DNA of 64,000 bases, taken from SOIA01 sp964346585. Lineage in GTDB: Bacteria > Acidobacteriota > Aminicenantia > Aminicenantales > Aminicenantaceae. The notes beneath the pieces are model-generated. The model saw only the letters and a program-made list of their open reading frames with translations. It did not search any database and was not told the DNA's origin. Location of the stretch: the NCBI GenBank assembly GCA_964346585.1, contig CAYFVQ010000175.1:1-64000 (forward strand). The letters are read 5' to 3'. Of this stretch, positions 51,968 through 61,065 are shown piece after piece (within the stretch, counting starts at the first letter, position 1; every line of letters starts with the position of its first letter). The position numbers and the translations under genes are program-made.

Positions 51968-53539
51968 TTATTCTTTTATGTAATGGGCACCTATGCTGTG
52001 GGGGTTCCCTAGAGCCGCATAAGTAATCAATAGGGCCACTTGAATTCCGTGCTTGAGCCCGACAATCTTCTCGTCCATTTTTGCCTCTTTATAGAACTTT
52101 TCTATCCTATGGCGGAGATAATCTAAATCCGCTTTTGCCCTTTCCAGCCGCTTGCTCGTTCGGATGATTCCGGCATAATTCCACATGGTCGACCTAATGG
52201 AAATCCAATCCTGGTTGATCAAAGCCGGATCCACCTCCTCATCTTTTTCAGGATAATACCAGTCATGAATGTCATCGGGATCGGGCATGCCCGGATCAAA
52301 ATGAGAAGCGATGTGCATGGAGGCCCTCTTTCCCCATACCAGCCCTTCCAGGAGAGATGTGGATGCCAGACGGTTAGCGCCGTGGATTCCTGTGCAGGAA
52401 ACTTCTCCTACGGCATAGAGGCCGTTCAGCGAACTCTTCCCCCACTCATCAACCAGAATCCCTCCGCAACAATAATGAGCGGCCGGAACCACAGGAATGG
52501 GTTCCTTTGTAATATCGATTCCATACTCCAAACATGTTTTATAGATGTTGGGAAACCTTTTTTTTATATCAACCTTTGCGTACGATACTAAATCCAGGTA
52601 AACATAGCTGGAATTGCTGTTTGTCATTTCTTCGTAGATGGCTCGAGTTACTTCATCTCTTGGGGCCAGCTCTTTTTTTTGATTGTAATTCTCCATGAAG
52701 GTCAGGCCTTCTTTTGTTTTCAAGCGGGCCCCCTCTCCACGGACAGTTTCGGAAATCAAGAAACCATCCGCATCCCGGTGAAAAAGAGATGTGGGATGAA
52801 ACTGGATGTACTCCATGTTGACAATCCTGGCTCCTGCTTTATAAGCCATGGCATAGCCATCCCCTATCGCTCCTTTTGGATTGGATGTGTAGAGATAGAC
52901 AGTGCCGCAACCTCCTGTGGCGAGGATGGTGTAATTGGCAAATATCTTTTTCACTCTCTTCGTTTGGCTATCCAAAACATAAGCTCCGATACATCCTGGC
53001 TCGTGATAGAATGACTTGGGATTTCTGGAATGATGAGGGACGGACAACAAATCCACTGCTGTGTGGTTGGTCAAGAGTTTCACATTGGAGAACTTCTTCA
53101 AAACTTGGATAAACTTTTCTTCTATTGTTTTTCCTATTGTATCCTTGACATGAAGGATGCGCCTCCTCGAATGCCCAGCCTCCTGGGCATAATCCAGAGA
53201 ATCTGGAGAACTCCTCGAAAAAGGAATGCTGAGCTCCTTGATCAAGATATCATCAACTGTTTTCTTCCCTTCCCTGGCTAATATCTCAACAGCCTCCGGA
53301 TTATTGACTCCATCTCCAGCCTCGAGAATATCCTCCTTCAACAGTTCTGGATGGTCATCCTTCCCTAAAGAGACTATTCCGCCCTGGGCATAAAAAGTGT
53401 TTGATTCCTCTGGATCTGAACTTTTGGTCACCACAATCACTCGCAGGCCGCTCTTAGCCGCCTCCAATGCGGCACTCGCCCCAGCTATTCCACAGCCGAT
53501 GATGAGGACGTCAGTCGCCAATGTGCCATCTTTCGGCAT
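51968..53539 (-). CDS. nadB: L-aspartate oxidase
   Basis: This 523-residue flavoprotein has an N-terminal FAD-binding motif VLIIGCGIAGASAALEAA, then SNTFYAQGGIVSL and a conserved HPTSLF. It also has the catalytic RGEGARLK and the C-terminal GLYAVGEVSCTGIHGANRLA with SLLEGLVWG. It oxidises aspartate to iminoaspartate, feeding quinolinate synthase (NadA), which is not in the window. Fumarate can serve as electron acceptor under anaerobiosis. Its ATG overlaps the nadC stop. Confidence 0.94.
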   Translation of the reverse strand: MPKDGTLATDVLIIGCGIAGASAALEAAKSGLRVIVVTKSSDPEESNTFYAQGGIVSLGKDDHPELLKEDILEAGDGVNNPEAVEILAREGKKTVDDILIKELSIPFSRSSPDSLDYAQEAGHSRRRILHVKDTIGKTIEEKFIQVLKKFSNVKLLTNHTAVDLLSVPHHSRNPKSFYHEPGCIGAYVLDSQTKRVKKIFANYTILATGGCGTVYLYTSNPKGAIGDGYAMAYKAGARIVNMEYIQFHPTSLFHRDADGFLISETVRGEGARLKTKEGLTFMENYNQKKELAPRDEVTRAIYEEMTNSNSSYVYLDLVSYAKVDIKKRFPNIYKTCLEYGIDITKEPIPVVPAAHYCCGGILVDEWGKSSLNGLYAVGEVSCTGIHGANRLASTSLLEGLVWGKRASMHIASHFDPGMPDPDDIHDWYYPEKDEEVDPALINQDWISIRSTMWNYAGIIRTSKRLERAKADLDYLRHRIEKFYKEAKMDEKIVGLKHGIQVALLITYAALGNPHSIGAHYIKE

Positions 53540-54378
53540 CAGAGTTCCCCCAAAAACTCCATACTTATGTCCACTGATTTATAGGAATGGGTTAAACTTC
53601 CAACCGAGATAAAATCAATCCCAAGAGTGGCGATCTCCTTGATTTTTTCAAGGGTCACTGACCCTGAAACCTCTAGAGGAACCTTCCCTTTTACCCATTT
53701 AACGACTTCTTTCATCTTGTCAATCTGCATGTTATCCAGCATGACCATGTCCGCGCCGCTCCGGACAGCTTCCTGCACTTCGGCTAAGGAAGTGACTTCC
53801 ACTTCCACTTTTATACCAGGCGCAATCCGCTCTTTCGCCCTTTTCACAGCCTCGGAAATACTTCCCACAATCCTCAGGTGGTTATCTTTAATCAGAACCA
53901 TTTCGGAGAGGTTCTGGCGGTGGTTCTCTCCGCCACCCATTTTGACAGCGTATTTCTCCAACCCCCTCAAACCCGGAGTGGTTTTTCTCGTGTCCAGGAT
54001 CTTGGTCTTTGTTCCTTCCAAAGCCTGCACAAATATTCCCGTAGTGGTGGCAATCCCGGACATCCTCTGGAGAAAATTAAGCGCTGTTCGCTCACCTTTA
54101 AGCAAAGAAATCGAGGATCCTTGAAGCAAGGCCAGCCTCTCGCTATCTCTGAACTTCTGCCCGTCATTCTTTTTTTTCTCGAATTCTACACCCGAGTCGA
54201 TTTTCTCAAACACTCTTTTTGCCACATCCATACCTGCCAGGATGCCATTATCTTTGGCTAGAATGATGGCTTGAGACAGAGAGTCAACCGGTATTATACT
54301 TTCAGAAGTGATATCCCCCTGAGGCATATCTTCCTGCAAAGCCGCATCGATAATTGAATCTATGGTTTGTCCCTTCAT
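53539..54378 (-). CDS. nadC: nicotinate-nucleotide pyrophosphorylase (quinolinate phosphoribosyltransferase)
   Basis: This 279-residue protein has the NadC landmarks: an N-terminal LQEDMPQGDITSESIIP, then GERTALNFLQRMSGIAT, LDTRKTTPGLRGLEKYAV, and EVEVTSLAEVQEA with MVMLDNM and VSVGSLTHS near the end. It converts quinolinate and PRPP to nicotinate mononucleotide. It is first in the nadC-nadB operon. The promoter at 54387-54415 puts the transcription start within a few bases of the ATG, and there is no ribosome binding site, so the messenger may be leaderless. Confidence 0.95.
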   Translation of the reverse strand: MKGQTIDSIIDAALQEDMPQGDITSESIIPVDSLSQAIILAKDNGILAGMDVAKRVFEKIDSGVEFEKKKNDGQKFRDSERLALLQGSSISLLKGERTALNFLQRMSGIATTTGIFVQALEGTKTKILDTRKTTPGLRGLEKYAVKMGGGENHRQNLSEMVLIKDNHLRIVGSISEAVKRAKERIAPGIKVEVEVTSLAEVQEAVRSGADMVMLDNMQIDKMKEVVKWVKGKVPLEVSGSVTLEKIKEIATLGIDFISVGSLTHSYKSVDISMEFLGEL

Positions 54379-54386
54379 GTACAGAG

Positions 54387-54415
54387 ATTATAATTTTTTC
54401 CTGATAACCAGTCAA
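54387..54415 (-). promoter_or_regulatory. near-consensus sigma70 promoter for nadC-nadB
   Basis: On the minus strand, TTGACT (54410-54415), exactly 17 bases, TATAAT (54387-54392). The predicted start of transcription near 54380 is within about 2 bases of the ATG at 54378. Confidence 0.7.
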
Positions 54416-54537
54416 TGACCATAGTTTTGATTTGCCTTCATACCTTCTATTTATTAAAATATTGAAGCTTTTCCAAAAGATAAAATTATTCCATTTTCAA
54501 AACTTTTTTGGCAGAATTGCCGGCTTCAGAGGAAATA

Positions 54538-55731
54538 ATGAAGACTCCTCAGGAAGGAACAGTTAAGATGAAAAGAAAAATAACAAAGGCATCTGACGTA
54601 CGAAGAGCTCAGTACATCAGAAGTCATCTTCAAAAAGATCCGAAAGAACTGATTTTTTGTGTTCTCGGTGCGGGACACGGTGGATTAGCCATGGCAGGAC
54701 ATTTGGCAATCAAAGGTTTCAATGTCAATCTCTACAACCGCGGACGAAAGAGAATCCGAACAGTCATCCAAAGAAAAGGCATTAAAGTAGAAGGTGAGGT
54801 TAAAGGCTTTGGGAAGATTGAGCTCGCTTCGACAAACATCCAAGAATGCCTCAAAGGAGCAGATGTCCTGATGGTGGTCGTGCCTTCTGTCGCCCACCGC
54901 TTCATCGCTCAAACATGTGCCCCCTTTCTCAAAGAGCATCAAATTGTCGTTCTCAATCCGGGGCGAACAGGAGGAGCTCTGGAATTCTTTAATACACTCA
55001 AACAATATGGATTGAAGCGATTTCCTTTTATCTCGGAGGCGCAGACTTTCCTGTATGCTTCACGAGCCCTAGGACCGGCCCATGCCAAAATTTTTTCCGT
55101 AAAAAACACTGTTCCTCTCGCTACTCTTCCTGCGTATTGGATTCCCGGTGTTTTAAAAGTGATAAACCGGGCTTTTCCCCAATTCATTCCAGGAGACAAC
55201 ATCTTCAAAACAAGCTTTGAGAACATCGGCGCTGTTTTTCATCCGGCCCTCACCATCCTGAATGCAGGCTGGATCGAAGAGACTCATGGGGACTTCGAAT
55301 ATTACATTCAAGGGACGAGTGACTCAGTGGCTCAGATTCTGGAGAAATTGGACAAGGAACGCCTTGACATCGCAGCTGCGCTGGGCATAAAAGTCATGAG
55401 TGCCAAAGCCTGGCTCTACACCGCGTACAGCGCCACTGGAAAAGACTTACGTGAAGCCATCAACGCCAATCCTGGGTATTTCGGGATCAAAGCTCCTGAC
55501 AGGCTCCATCATCGTTATGTAGATGAAGATGTCCCGATGAGCCTTGTCCCGCTGGCATCTCTCGGTAAAATGTTGAAAGTGGAAACCCCCACGATCAATG
55601 CCATCATACATCTCGCGTCTGTCATGAGAGGAGTCGACTTCTGGGAAAAGGGACGAACAGTCGAGAAATTAGGGATTGATGGTATGAGCATAAAAGAAAT
55701 TCGTCTCCTGGCCGTCACTGGAGAACTCTAG
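54538..55731 (+). CDS. NAD/NADP octopine/nopaline dehydrogenase family protein
   Basis: The product has about 397 residues. The Rossmann domain carries CVLGAGHGGLAMAGHLA (GxGxxG at 44-49) and a VVVPSVAH segment. The C-terminal alpha-helical domain (PF02317 type) has the signature FENIGAVFHPALTILNAG with the expected catalytic His235, followed by GDFEYYIQGTSDSVAQILEK. Opine dehydrogenases reductively join or oxidatively split an amino acid and a 2-oxo acid; other members act on different 2-hydroxy or amino substrates. The ATG at 54538 follows AGAGGAAAT; an ATG at 54568 is possible. It ends one base before the B12 mutase-like gene, so the two form a tight pair. Confidence 0.8.
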   Translation: MKTPQEGTVKMKRKITKASDVRRAQYIRSHLQKDPKELIFCVLGAGHGGLAMAGHLAIKGFNVNLYNRGRKRIRTVIQRKGIKVEGEVKGFGKIELASTNIQECLKGADVLMVVVPSVAHRFIAQTCAPFLKEHQIVVLNPGRTGGALEFFNTLKQYGLKRFPFISEAQTFLYASRALGPAHAKIFSVKNTVPLATLPAYWIPGVLKVINRAFPQFIPGDNIFKTSFENIGAVFHPALTILNAGWIEETHGDFEYYIQGTSDSVAQILEKLDKERLDIAAALGIKVMSAKAWLYTAYSATGKDLREAINANPGYFGIKAPDRLHHRYVDEDVPMSLVPLASLGKMLKVETPTINAIIHLASVMRGVDFWEKGRTVEKLGIDGMSIKEIRLLAVTGEL

Positions 55732-55732
55732 A

Positions 55733-57397
55733 TTGACTGCAAATGGGAAAAATTTGATATTAGGCGCCTCGCTCGGGAATTGTGTCCATGTGGCAGGCAT
55801 AATTAATTTCCTCAAACTTGCCCAGAGCGCAGGTTATGAAACGTTCTTTTTGGGGCCCGCTGTTTCTGTCGCAAAATTATCCGAAGCTATCAAAAGACAC
55901 AATCCCGATATTATCGCCATCAGTTACCGTCTAACTCCCAAGGTACTAAAAAAATTATTAGATGTTTTAAAAAGCGATATCCAAAAAAACGGGTGGGAGA
56001 AAAGAACCTTCGTTTTTGGCGGCACTCCTCCCACTGCCGAAGTGGCTCGTCAGAGCGAACTGTTCGAAGCGGTCTTTGGCGGCACTGAAACTGTGGAGGA
56101 AATCACGTCCTTTCTCAGAGGTAAAGCAGACAAGACAAAGACGAGCGATATTCCTCCCCAGAATCTTATTGAAAGGATAGAACACAACGGGCCATTCCCA
56201 CTTCTTCGTCATCATTTTGGATTGCCCACAGTCAAAGAAACTGTGAAAGGAGCAAAGGAAATAGCTCTCTCTGAGACAGTGGATGTCCTCTCCATCGGAC
56301 CTGATCAGAATGCTCAGGAAAGCTTCTTCCGCCCTGAAGAGATGAAAAAAGGCCAGGATGGAGCTGGAGGCGTCCCTTTGAGAAAACCCGAAGACCTTGA
56401 GTCCATATATCAAGCCACACGATGTGGCAACCATCCTCTTCTCCGCTGTTACTCAGGAACCAGGGATTTGATCCAATGGGCTGAGATGTCTTTGAAAACC
56501 ATCAACATCGCCTGGGGCGCGGTTCCTCTTTGCTGGTACAACCGGCTGGACGGTCGTTCCGACAGATCCCCTGAAGAATCCATCAGAGAAAACCAGCAGG
56601 CTATGAGATGGTACGGGAATCATGGAATTCCACTTGAAGTCAACGAGTCTCACCACTGGAGCCTGAGAGATGCTCCGGATACAGTGGCCGTTGCCGCGGC
56701 CTTCCTGGCGGCTTACAACGCTAAAAAAGCGGGCGTGACACATTATGTGGCTCAATACATGTTCAACACACCCGCCCAAACTTCGCCTCTAATGGATATA
56801 GCGAAAATGCTGGCCAAGATCGAGCTGATCGAATCCCTTCACGACGAGAACTTCACCAGCATTCGACAGACAAGAACAGGGCTGGCCTGCCTGTCTCCTC
56901 ATCCTGATATAGCCAAAGGCCAGCTCTCGTCCTCTTGCGTATTCCAGCTGTCTGTGGAGCCCAAAATCATCCATGTTGTCGGTTTCTGCGAAGGAGACCA
57001 TGCTGCCATTCCATCAGATATCATCGAAAGCGCGAACATCACACGTGGAGTGATCGACAACTATTTCCTGGGCCCTCCCCGGATACTCACCGACCCTAAG
57101 ATTCAGGAACGGAAGGAAGAGCTTGTGAAAGAAACAAAGCTTCTCCTGAGTGCCATCCAAAATCTGCCGGCAGATAAGCCGGAAGACCCCTGGACAAACC
57201 CCAAAAACCTTGCCCAGGCGATCCAGATAGGATTACTGGACGCGCCCCATCTTGCAGGGAACGAGTATGCCGCCGGAAAGATAATCACTCAAATCAAAAA
57301 CGGCGCCTGTTTAGCTATCAATCCAGATTCTGGCAAACCGCTGAGTGAAAAAGAGAGAATCTCACGTATTTATTCGTCTGCCGAAACGAGGAAATGA
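55733..57397 (+). CDS. fused B12-binding / glutamate-mutase-E-like protein
   Basis: The product has 554 residues. The N-terminal cobalamin-binding domain (about 5-130) has LGNCVHVAG, in which His19 and Gly22 fit the DxHxxG motif but Cys17 replaces the Asp, then SYRLT (64-68, SxL) and FGGTPP (95-100, GG). Residues about 150-554 resemble by eye the TIM-barrel E subunit of glutamate mutase: RCYSGTRD (238-245) at the place of RHGTPD, and IGLLDAPHLAGNEYAAGKI (499-517) at the place of the D-P-F...N-A-G-K block. I infer an adenosylcobalamin carbon-skeleton or amino-group mutase with unknown substrate. The TTG start has GGAG 9 bases upstream; no in-frame ATG is near. Confidence 0.65.
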   Translation: MTANGKNLILGASLGNCVHVAGIINFLKLAQSAGYETFFLGPAVSVAKLSEAIKRHNPDIIAISYRLTPKVLKKLLDVLKSDIQKNGWEKRTFVFGGTPPTAEVARQSELFEAVFGGTETVEEITSFLRGKADKTKTSDIPPQNLIERIEHNGPFPLLRHHFGLPTVKETVKGAKEIALSETVDVLSIGPDQNAQESFFRPEEMKKGQDGAGGVPLRKPEDLESIYQATRCGNHPLLRCYSGTRDLIQWAEMSLKTINIAWGAVPLCWYNRLDGRSDRSPEESIRENQQAMRWYGNHGIPLEVNESHHWSLRDAPDTVAVAAAFLAAYNAKKAGVTHYVAQYMFNTPAQTSPLMDIAKMLAKIELIESLHDENFTSIRQTRTGLACLSPHPDIAKGQLSSSCVFQLSVEPKIIHVVGFCEGDHAAIPSDIIESANITRGVIDNYFLGPPRILTDPKIQERKEELVKETKLLLSAIQNLPADKPEDPWTNPKNLAQAIQIGLLDAPHLAGNEYAAGKIITQIKNGACLAINPDSGKPLSEKERISRIYSSAETRK

Positions 57398-57529
57398 CAG
57401 AAAATCATCTTTTTTATATGGATGTATACCGCGAAAGTCTCATTCACGCGTTGCACAGTCGATTTGAAAAGACAGCGGTCGGCAGACTTTTTTTTCTATT
57501 CCTGATTCTTATCCAATGAGTGAAAAATC

Positions 57530-58960
57530 ATGAGAAAGACCTCTGCTCTCAAATTCGAGGACCACTTCCACGTTTCCCAGGAAGACCTTCTGAACATCTT
57601 GAATATCTCACTTTCCCGGGGTGGTGACTTCTCAGAAATTTTTCTCGAGTATAAAATCTACAACCTGATTAACATGGAAGAGGGCATTATCAAGGAAACG
57701 GCGGAAAGTATAAGTCTCGGATTGGGCATCAGAGTCATATCGGGTGAACAAACCGGATACGGGTACACGAATGATTTCTCCATGGAAAAAATAAAAAAAG
57801 CGGCACTGACCGCGGCCTCCATTGCCTCTGCCTCCCGCAGGCAAGATGCATCTCTGCTGGTTCCGGCTCATTTTACTCATGACTACTATCCTGTGCTGGA
57901 ATCTCTTCACAAAGAGCCATTGGAGAAAAAAATATCGCTGGTCAAGAAGAGTTACCACTCAGCCATGAATTCTGATCTAAAAATCAAGAAAGTGAAAGTG
58001 ACTCTGCTGGATCAAACTCAGCATATAAAAATAGTCAACTCAGAAGGATTGAATATCACAGACGTTCGACCGCTTGTGAGACTTGTCTGTCTGGCTGTGG
58101 CGGAAAAAGAGAACAAACGTGAGGCCGGTTATTCTGGAGGAGGAGGAAGAGTTGGCCTGGAATATTTTTCCCATGAATTCACTCCTGAAGAAATTGGCGA
58201 AGATGCCGCACAGGAAGCCCTGCTCCTCCTGGAAGCCGAATTGCCGCCAGCCGGGGAAATGCCCGTTGTTTTGGCTCCCGGACACAGCGGAGTCCTCATT
58301 CATGAAGCGGTGGGACATCTTCTTGAAGCCGATTTCAACCGGAAGAAAACGTCGATTTTCTGGAATAAGATGGGAAAAAAGGTGGCTGACAGTCAGGTTT
58401 CGATCTATGATGACCCGACCATCCCCCATTCTCGCGGCTCCTATAACATAGATGACGAGGGCACAATCCCACAAAAGACTCTTCTCATCAAAAAGGGAAA
58501 ACTCATGGGTCTGCTCCAGGACAGGATTTCAGCCAAATTGATGAAAAAACCTCTGACAGGGCACGGGAGAAGACAGGATTACACCTCTATCCCGATTCCT
58601 CGGATGAGCAATACTTACGTGGATAAAGGAGAGTACACGCCTGAGGAAATCATCAAATCCGTCAAAAAAGGATTCTATGCCCACAAATACCAGGGAGGGC
58701 AGGTGGAAGATTCGGGAAAGTTCACTTTCTCTGTCAGTTCTGGCAATCTTATAGAAGATGGGAAGCTCACAGCGCCGGTGAAACAAGCCACTCTCATCGG
58801 GTCCAATATTGATATCCTGAATAAAATAGAGATGATCGGCTCTGACCTCCAATTCGGCCTTCAAACAGGAACCTGTGGCAAGGAAGGCCAGTCGATGCCA
58901 GTCAATGATGGCTGCCCGACTCTAAAAATAACCAGGATGACAGTCGGAGGTCAGGATTGA
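57530..58960 (+). CDS. tldD: TldD/PmbA family metalloprotease, TldD-like subunit
   Basis: This 476-residue protein has the TldD zinc motif HEAVGHLLEAD (258-268, HExxxH) with further family blocks TGHGRRQDYTSIPIPRMSNT and MIGSDLQFGLQTGTCGKEGQ. TldD forms a heterodimer with TldE and degrades unfolded or modified peptides; in E. coli the pair matures microcin B17 and degrades CcdA. The TldE partner starts at the overlapping stop codon. The 132-base gap before this gene shows nothing notable. Confidence 0.93.
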   Translation: MRKTSALKFEDHFHVSQEDLLNILNISLSRGGDFSEIFLEYKIYNLINMEEGIIKETAESISLGLGIRVISGEQTGYGYTNDFSMEKIKKAALTAASIASASRRQDASLLVPAHFTHDYYPVLESLHKEPLEKKISLVKKSYHSAMNSDLKIKKVKVTLLDQTQHIKIVNSEGLNITDVRPLVRLVCLAVAEKENKREAGYSGGGGRVGLEYFSHEFTPEEIGEDAAQEALLLLEAELPPAGEMPVVLAPGHSGVLIHEAVGHLLEADFNRKKTSIFWNKMGKKVADSQVSIYDDPTIPHSRGSYNIDDEGTIPQKTLLIKKGKLMGLLQDRISAKLMKKPLTGHGRRQDYTSIPIPRMSNTYVDKGEYTPEEIIKSVKKGFYAHKYQGGQVEDSGKFTFSVSSGNLIEDGKLTAPVKQATLIGSNIDILNKIEMIGSDLQFGLQTGTCGKEGQSMPVNDGCPTLKITRMTVGGQD

Positions 58961-60303
58961 TGAAGAAAAACAGCCAGGTCAACCTCATGGAACTGGCCGA
59001 GGAGCTTGTGAATTTTGGGAAGAGTCATGGAGCGGATGAAATAGAAGTGTCCGTTCTGGATGGTTACGAATTCAGCGTGGATGTCAGATTCGGCGCGATC
59101 GAAAATCTTGTGGAAGCCGGGTCCAGGGCACTCGGGATGAGAGTGATCAAGGATAATAAAACGGCCTTTGCCAGTTCCTCAGACTTATCCAGAGAGACAC
59201 TCGAGCATCTTGTGAGAAATGCCATCAAACGGGCCGTATTAGCCAATGCGGATAAATTCTCTGGCCTCCCCACTCTTTCTTCAACTCAAATTGACATCCC
59301 TTCTTTAAGCCTTTATGACCCTGAAATCCCAAACCTGAATTCAAAGAAAAAGATTGCTCTGGCCGTAAAGGCTGAAAAGATTGCTCTGGCAGACAAAAGA
59401 ATAACGAACACGCATGGAGCCAGTTTTGAGACAAAGGAAATCAAGACTGTCCTAGGTAATTCCAATGGATTTCTTCAAGAATACAGCCAAACAGTCTGTG
59501 GTCTCAGCCTTGGCCTTCAGGCAGGCGATACGGACAACAGAGTAGAAGACTACTGGTTTTCTGTAAAAAGAAACTACAGTGAATTAGAGTCTCCTGAAGA
59601 GGTGGCCAGAAAAGCTGTACAAAGGACTATTCGCCAGCTCAAACCTAGAAAAATCAAGACCCAGAAGGTTCCAGTCATATTCGAGCCGATGATGACCTCC
59701 TGGCTCATGGGATTTCTTTTTGCCTGCGTCTCCGGAATTTCCATATACCAAAAAACTTCCTTTTTGGTGGACAAACTAGGAGAGAGAATCGGAAACAGCT
59801 CAGTGAATGTCATCGATGACGGTCTTCTTCCTGGGATGCTCGGCAGCCGCCCTTTTGATGCCGAGGGAGTCCCCTGCACAAAGACTTCTGTTATCGAAAA
59901 CGGAATTCTCAAAAACTACCTGTGCAACACCTATGCAGCCAGAAAGCTGAAAATGAAATCCACAGGAAACTCGACTGGTACCGGAGTCAGCCCCAATAAT
60001 TTCTATCTTGAAGTCGGTGAGACGCCGCCAGACAAGATCATCTCATCCCTGGAGAAGGGTCTGATTTTAATAAGAACTCTCGGTCATGGACTCAATCCTG
60101 TAACTGGAGACATCTCAAGAGGTGCATTCGGACTATGGGTGGAAAAAGGAGAAATTGCTTATCCGGTTTCAGAAATAACCATCTCCGGTAATCTTGGGGA
60201 AATATTGAAAAACATAGAAATAATCGGGAACGACCTCGAGTTCCATAGCCCTATCTCTGGCCCCACCATCAAAATACAGGAATTGACCGTGGCCGGGGAG
60301 TAA
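58960..60303 (+). CDS. pmbA: TldD/PmbA family protein, TldE/PmbA-like subunit
   Basis: This 447-residue partner of TldD lacks the HExxxH motif, as expected for the non-catalytic subunit, and ends in the family block GAFGLWVEKGEIAYPVSEIT followed by GNDLEFHSPISGPTIKI. KSTGNSTGTGVSPNNFYLE is also typical. The ATG overlaps the tldD stop (TGATG). With TldD it should form the proteolytic chamber. A shorter relationship to the RRE/PqqD gene at 23620 is tempting but not supported by position. Confidence 0.92.
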   Translation: MKKNSQVNLMELAEELVNFGKSHGADEIEVSVLDGYEFSVDVRFGAIENLVEAGSRALGMRVIKDNKTAFASSSDLSRETLEHLVRNAIKRAVLANADKFSGLPTLSSTQIDIPSLSLYDPEIPNLNSKKKIALAVKAEKIALADKRITNTHGASFETKEIKTVLGNSNGFLQEYSQTVCGLSLGLQAGDTDNRVEDYWFSVKRNYSELESPEEVARKAVQRTIRQLKPRKIKTQKVPVIFEPMMTSWLMGFLFACVSGISIYQKTSFLVDKLGERIGNSSVNVIDDGLLPGMLGSRPFDAEGVPCTKTSVIENGILKNYLCNTYAARKLKMKSTGNSTGTGVSPNNFYLEVGETPPDKIISSLEKGLILIRTLGHGLNPVTGDISRGAFGLWVEKGEIAYPVSEITISGNLGEILKNIEIIGNDLEFHSPISGPTIKIQELTVAGE

Positions 60304-60310
60304 GAGTCGA

Positions 60311-60457
60311 CTATCTTAATTTTTTCTTTGTTAAAGAGAAAACTACAGTCAGAACAGCTCCTAATCCCATCAGCACCCAGCTAAGAGCGACTAGGTTTGG
60401 GGTGAGTAGTCTTATGAGAAAGCCACCAACCAATAACACAATACCCAAGAGGCGCAT
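60311..60457 (-). CDS. small membrane protein, 48 residues
   Basis: A short minus-strand reading frame encodes MRLLGIVLLVGGFLIRLLTP, a polar turn, then a second hydrophobic segment SWVLMGLGAVLTVVFSL and a basic tail ending TKKKLR. Two membrane helices with the positive tail suggest both ends in the cytoplasm. It is preceded by a near-perfect ribosome binding site, AAGGAGGTGAC, directly before ATG, which is the best evidence that it is real. I do not recognise the family. It lies between pmbA (convergent) and the nitroreductase gene (same strand, 32 bases upstream), so it may be co-transcribed with the latter. Confidence 0.7.
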   Translation of the reverse strand: MRLLGIVLLVGGFLIRLLTPNLVALSWVLMGLGAVLTVVFSLTKKKLR

Positions 60458-60489
60458 GTCACCTCCTTATATTGACCCTCTCCCTTCTT

Positions 60490-61065
60490 CTAAAATCCGT
60501 TAAAATGCAAAATATTATCCAGTCTTCTCTTTGGCACATGAAGGCGTCCCTTACTGTCTTTCCAATACTTCACAGAATCTTTCATCTCTTCGGCTATCGG
60601 TTCTTCATCCGGATATCCCAGAGCCAGCACGGAATCGACTTTATAATTTTCTGGAATCTTTAACATCTTCTGAATCCTGTTCAAGTCTGCGCTGCCTATC
60701 CAGCAGCTGCCGATACGCTCTTCCCAAGCAGTGAGGATCATGTTCTCCACTGCGGCACCCACATCCCTCTCAAACCCACTCTTTCTGACATCCACATTGA
60801 CCAGGATAACGACATAAGCTGTTGGTTCACATCCTGGTTTTGGATTTCCCTCAGGAGCAATGTATGCGGCCCACCTCAAACAGGGAAAGAACTGTCTTCT
60901 GAGTTCCTCATCGTCAATGACCACGAATTCAAGAGGCTGAAGGTTGGCTCCTGAAGGAGCTAGCCGCGCAGAGTTGACGAGTTTTTCGAGGATATCCCTG
61001 GAAACAGGATCTGGCTTGAACTGGCGTATCGACCTTCTGGAAAGCATCAGTTCGTACGAACTCAT
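60490..61065 (-). CDS. nitroreductase family protein
   Basis: This 191-residue FMN-dependent oxidoreductase fold has the N-terminal RRSIRQFKPDPVSRDIL with the FMN-phosphate-binding arginines, APSGANLQPLEFVVI, and AVENMILTAWEERIGSCWIG with VDSVLALGYPDEEP near the end. Family members reduce nitro compounds, quinones or other substrates with NAD(P)H. A stretch with Cys and Trp (FFPCLRWAAYIAPEG) is unusual. The physiological substrate is unknown. Confidence 0.88.
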   Translation of the reverse strand: MSSYELMLSRRSIRQFKPDPVSRDILEKLVNSARLAPSGANLQPLEFVVIDDEELRRQFFPCLRWAAYIAPEGNPKPGCEPTAYVVILVNVDVRKSGFERDVGAAVENMILTAWEERIGSCWIGSADLNRIQKMLKIPENYKVDSVLALGYPDEEPIAEEMKDSVKYWKDSKGRLHVPKRRLDNILHFNGF

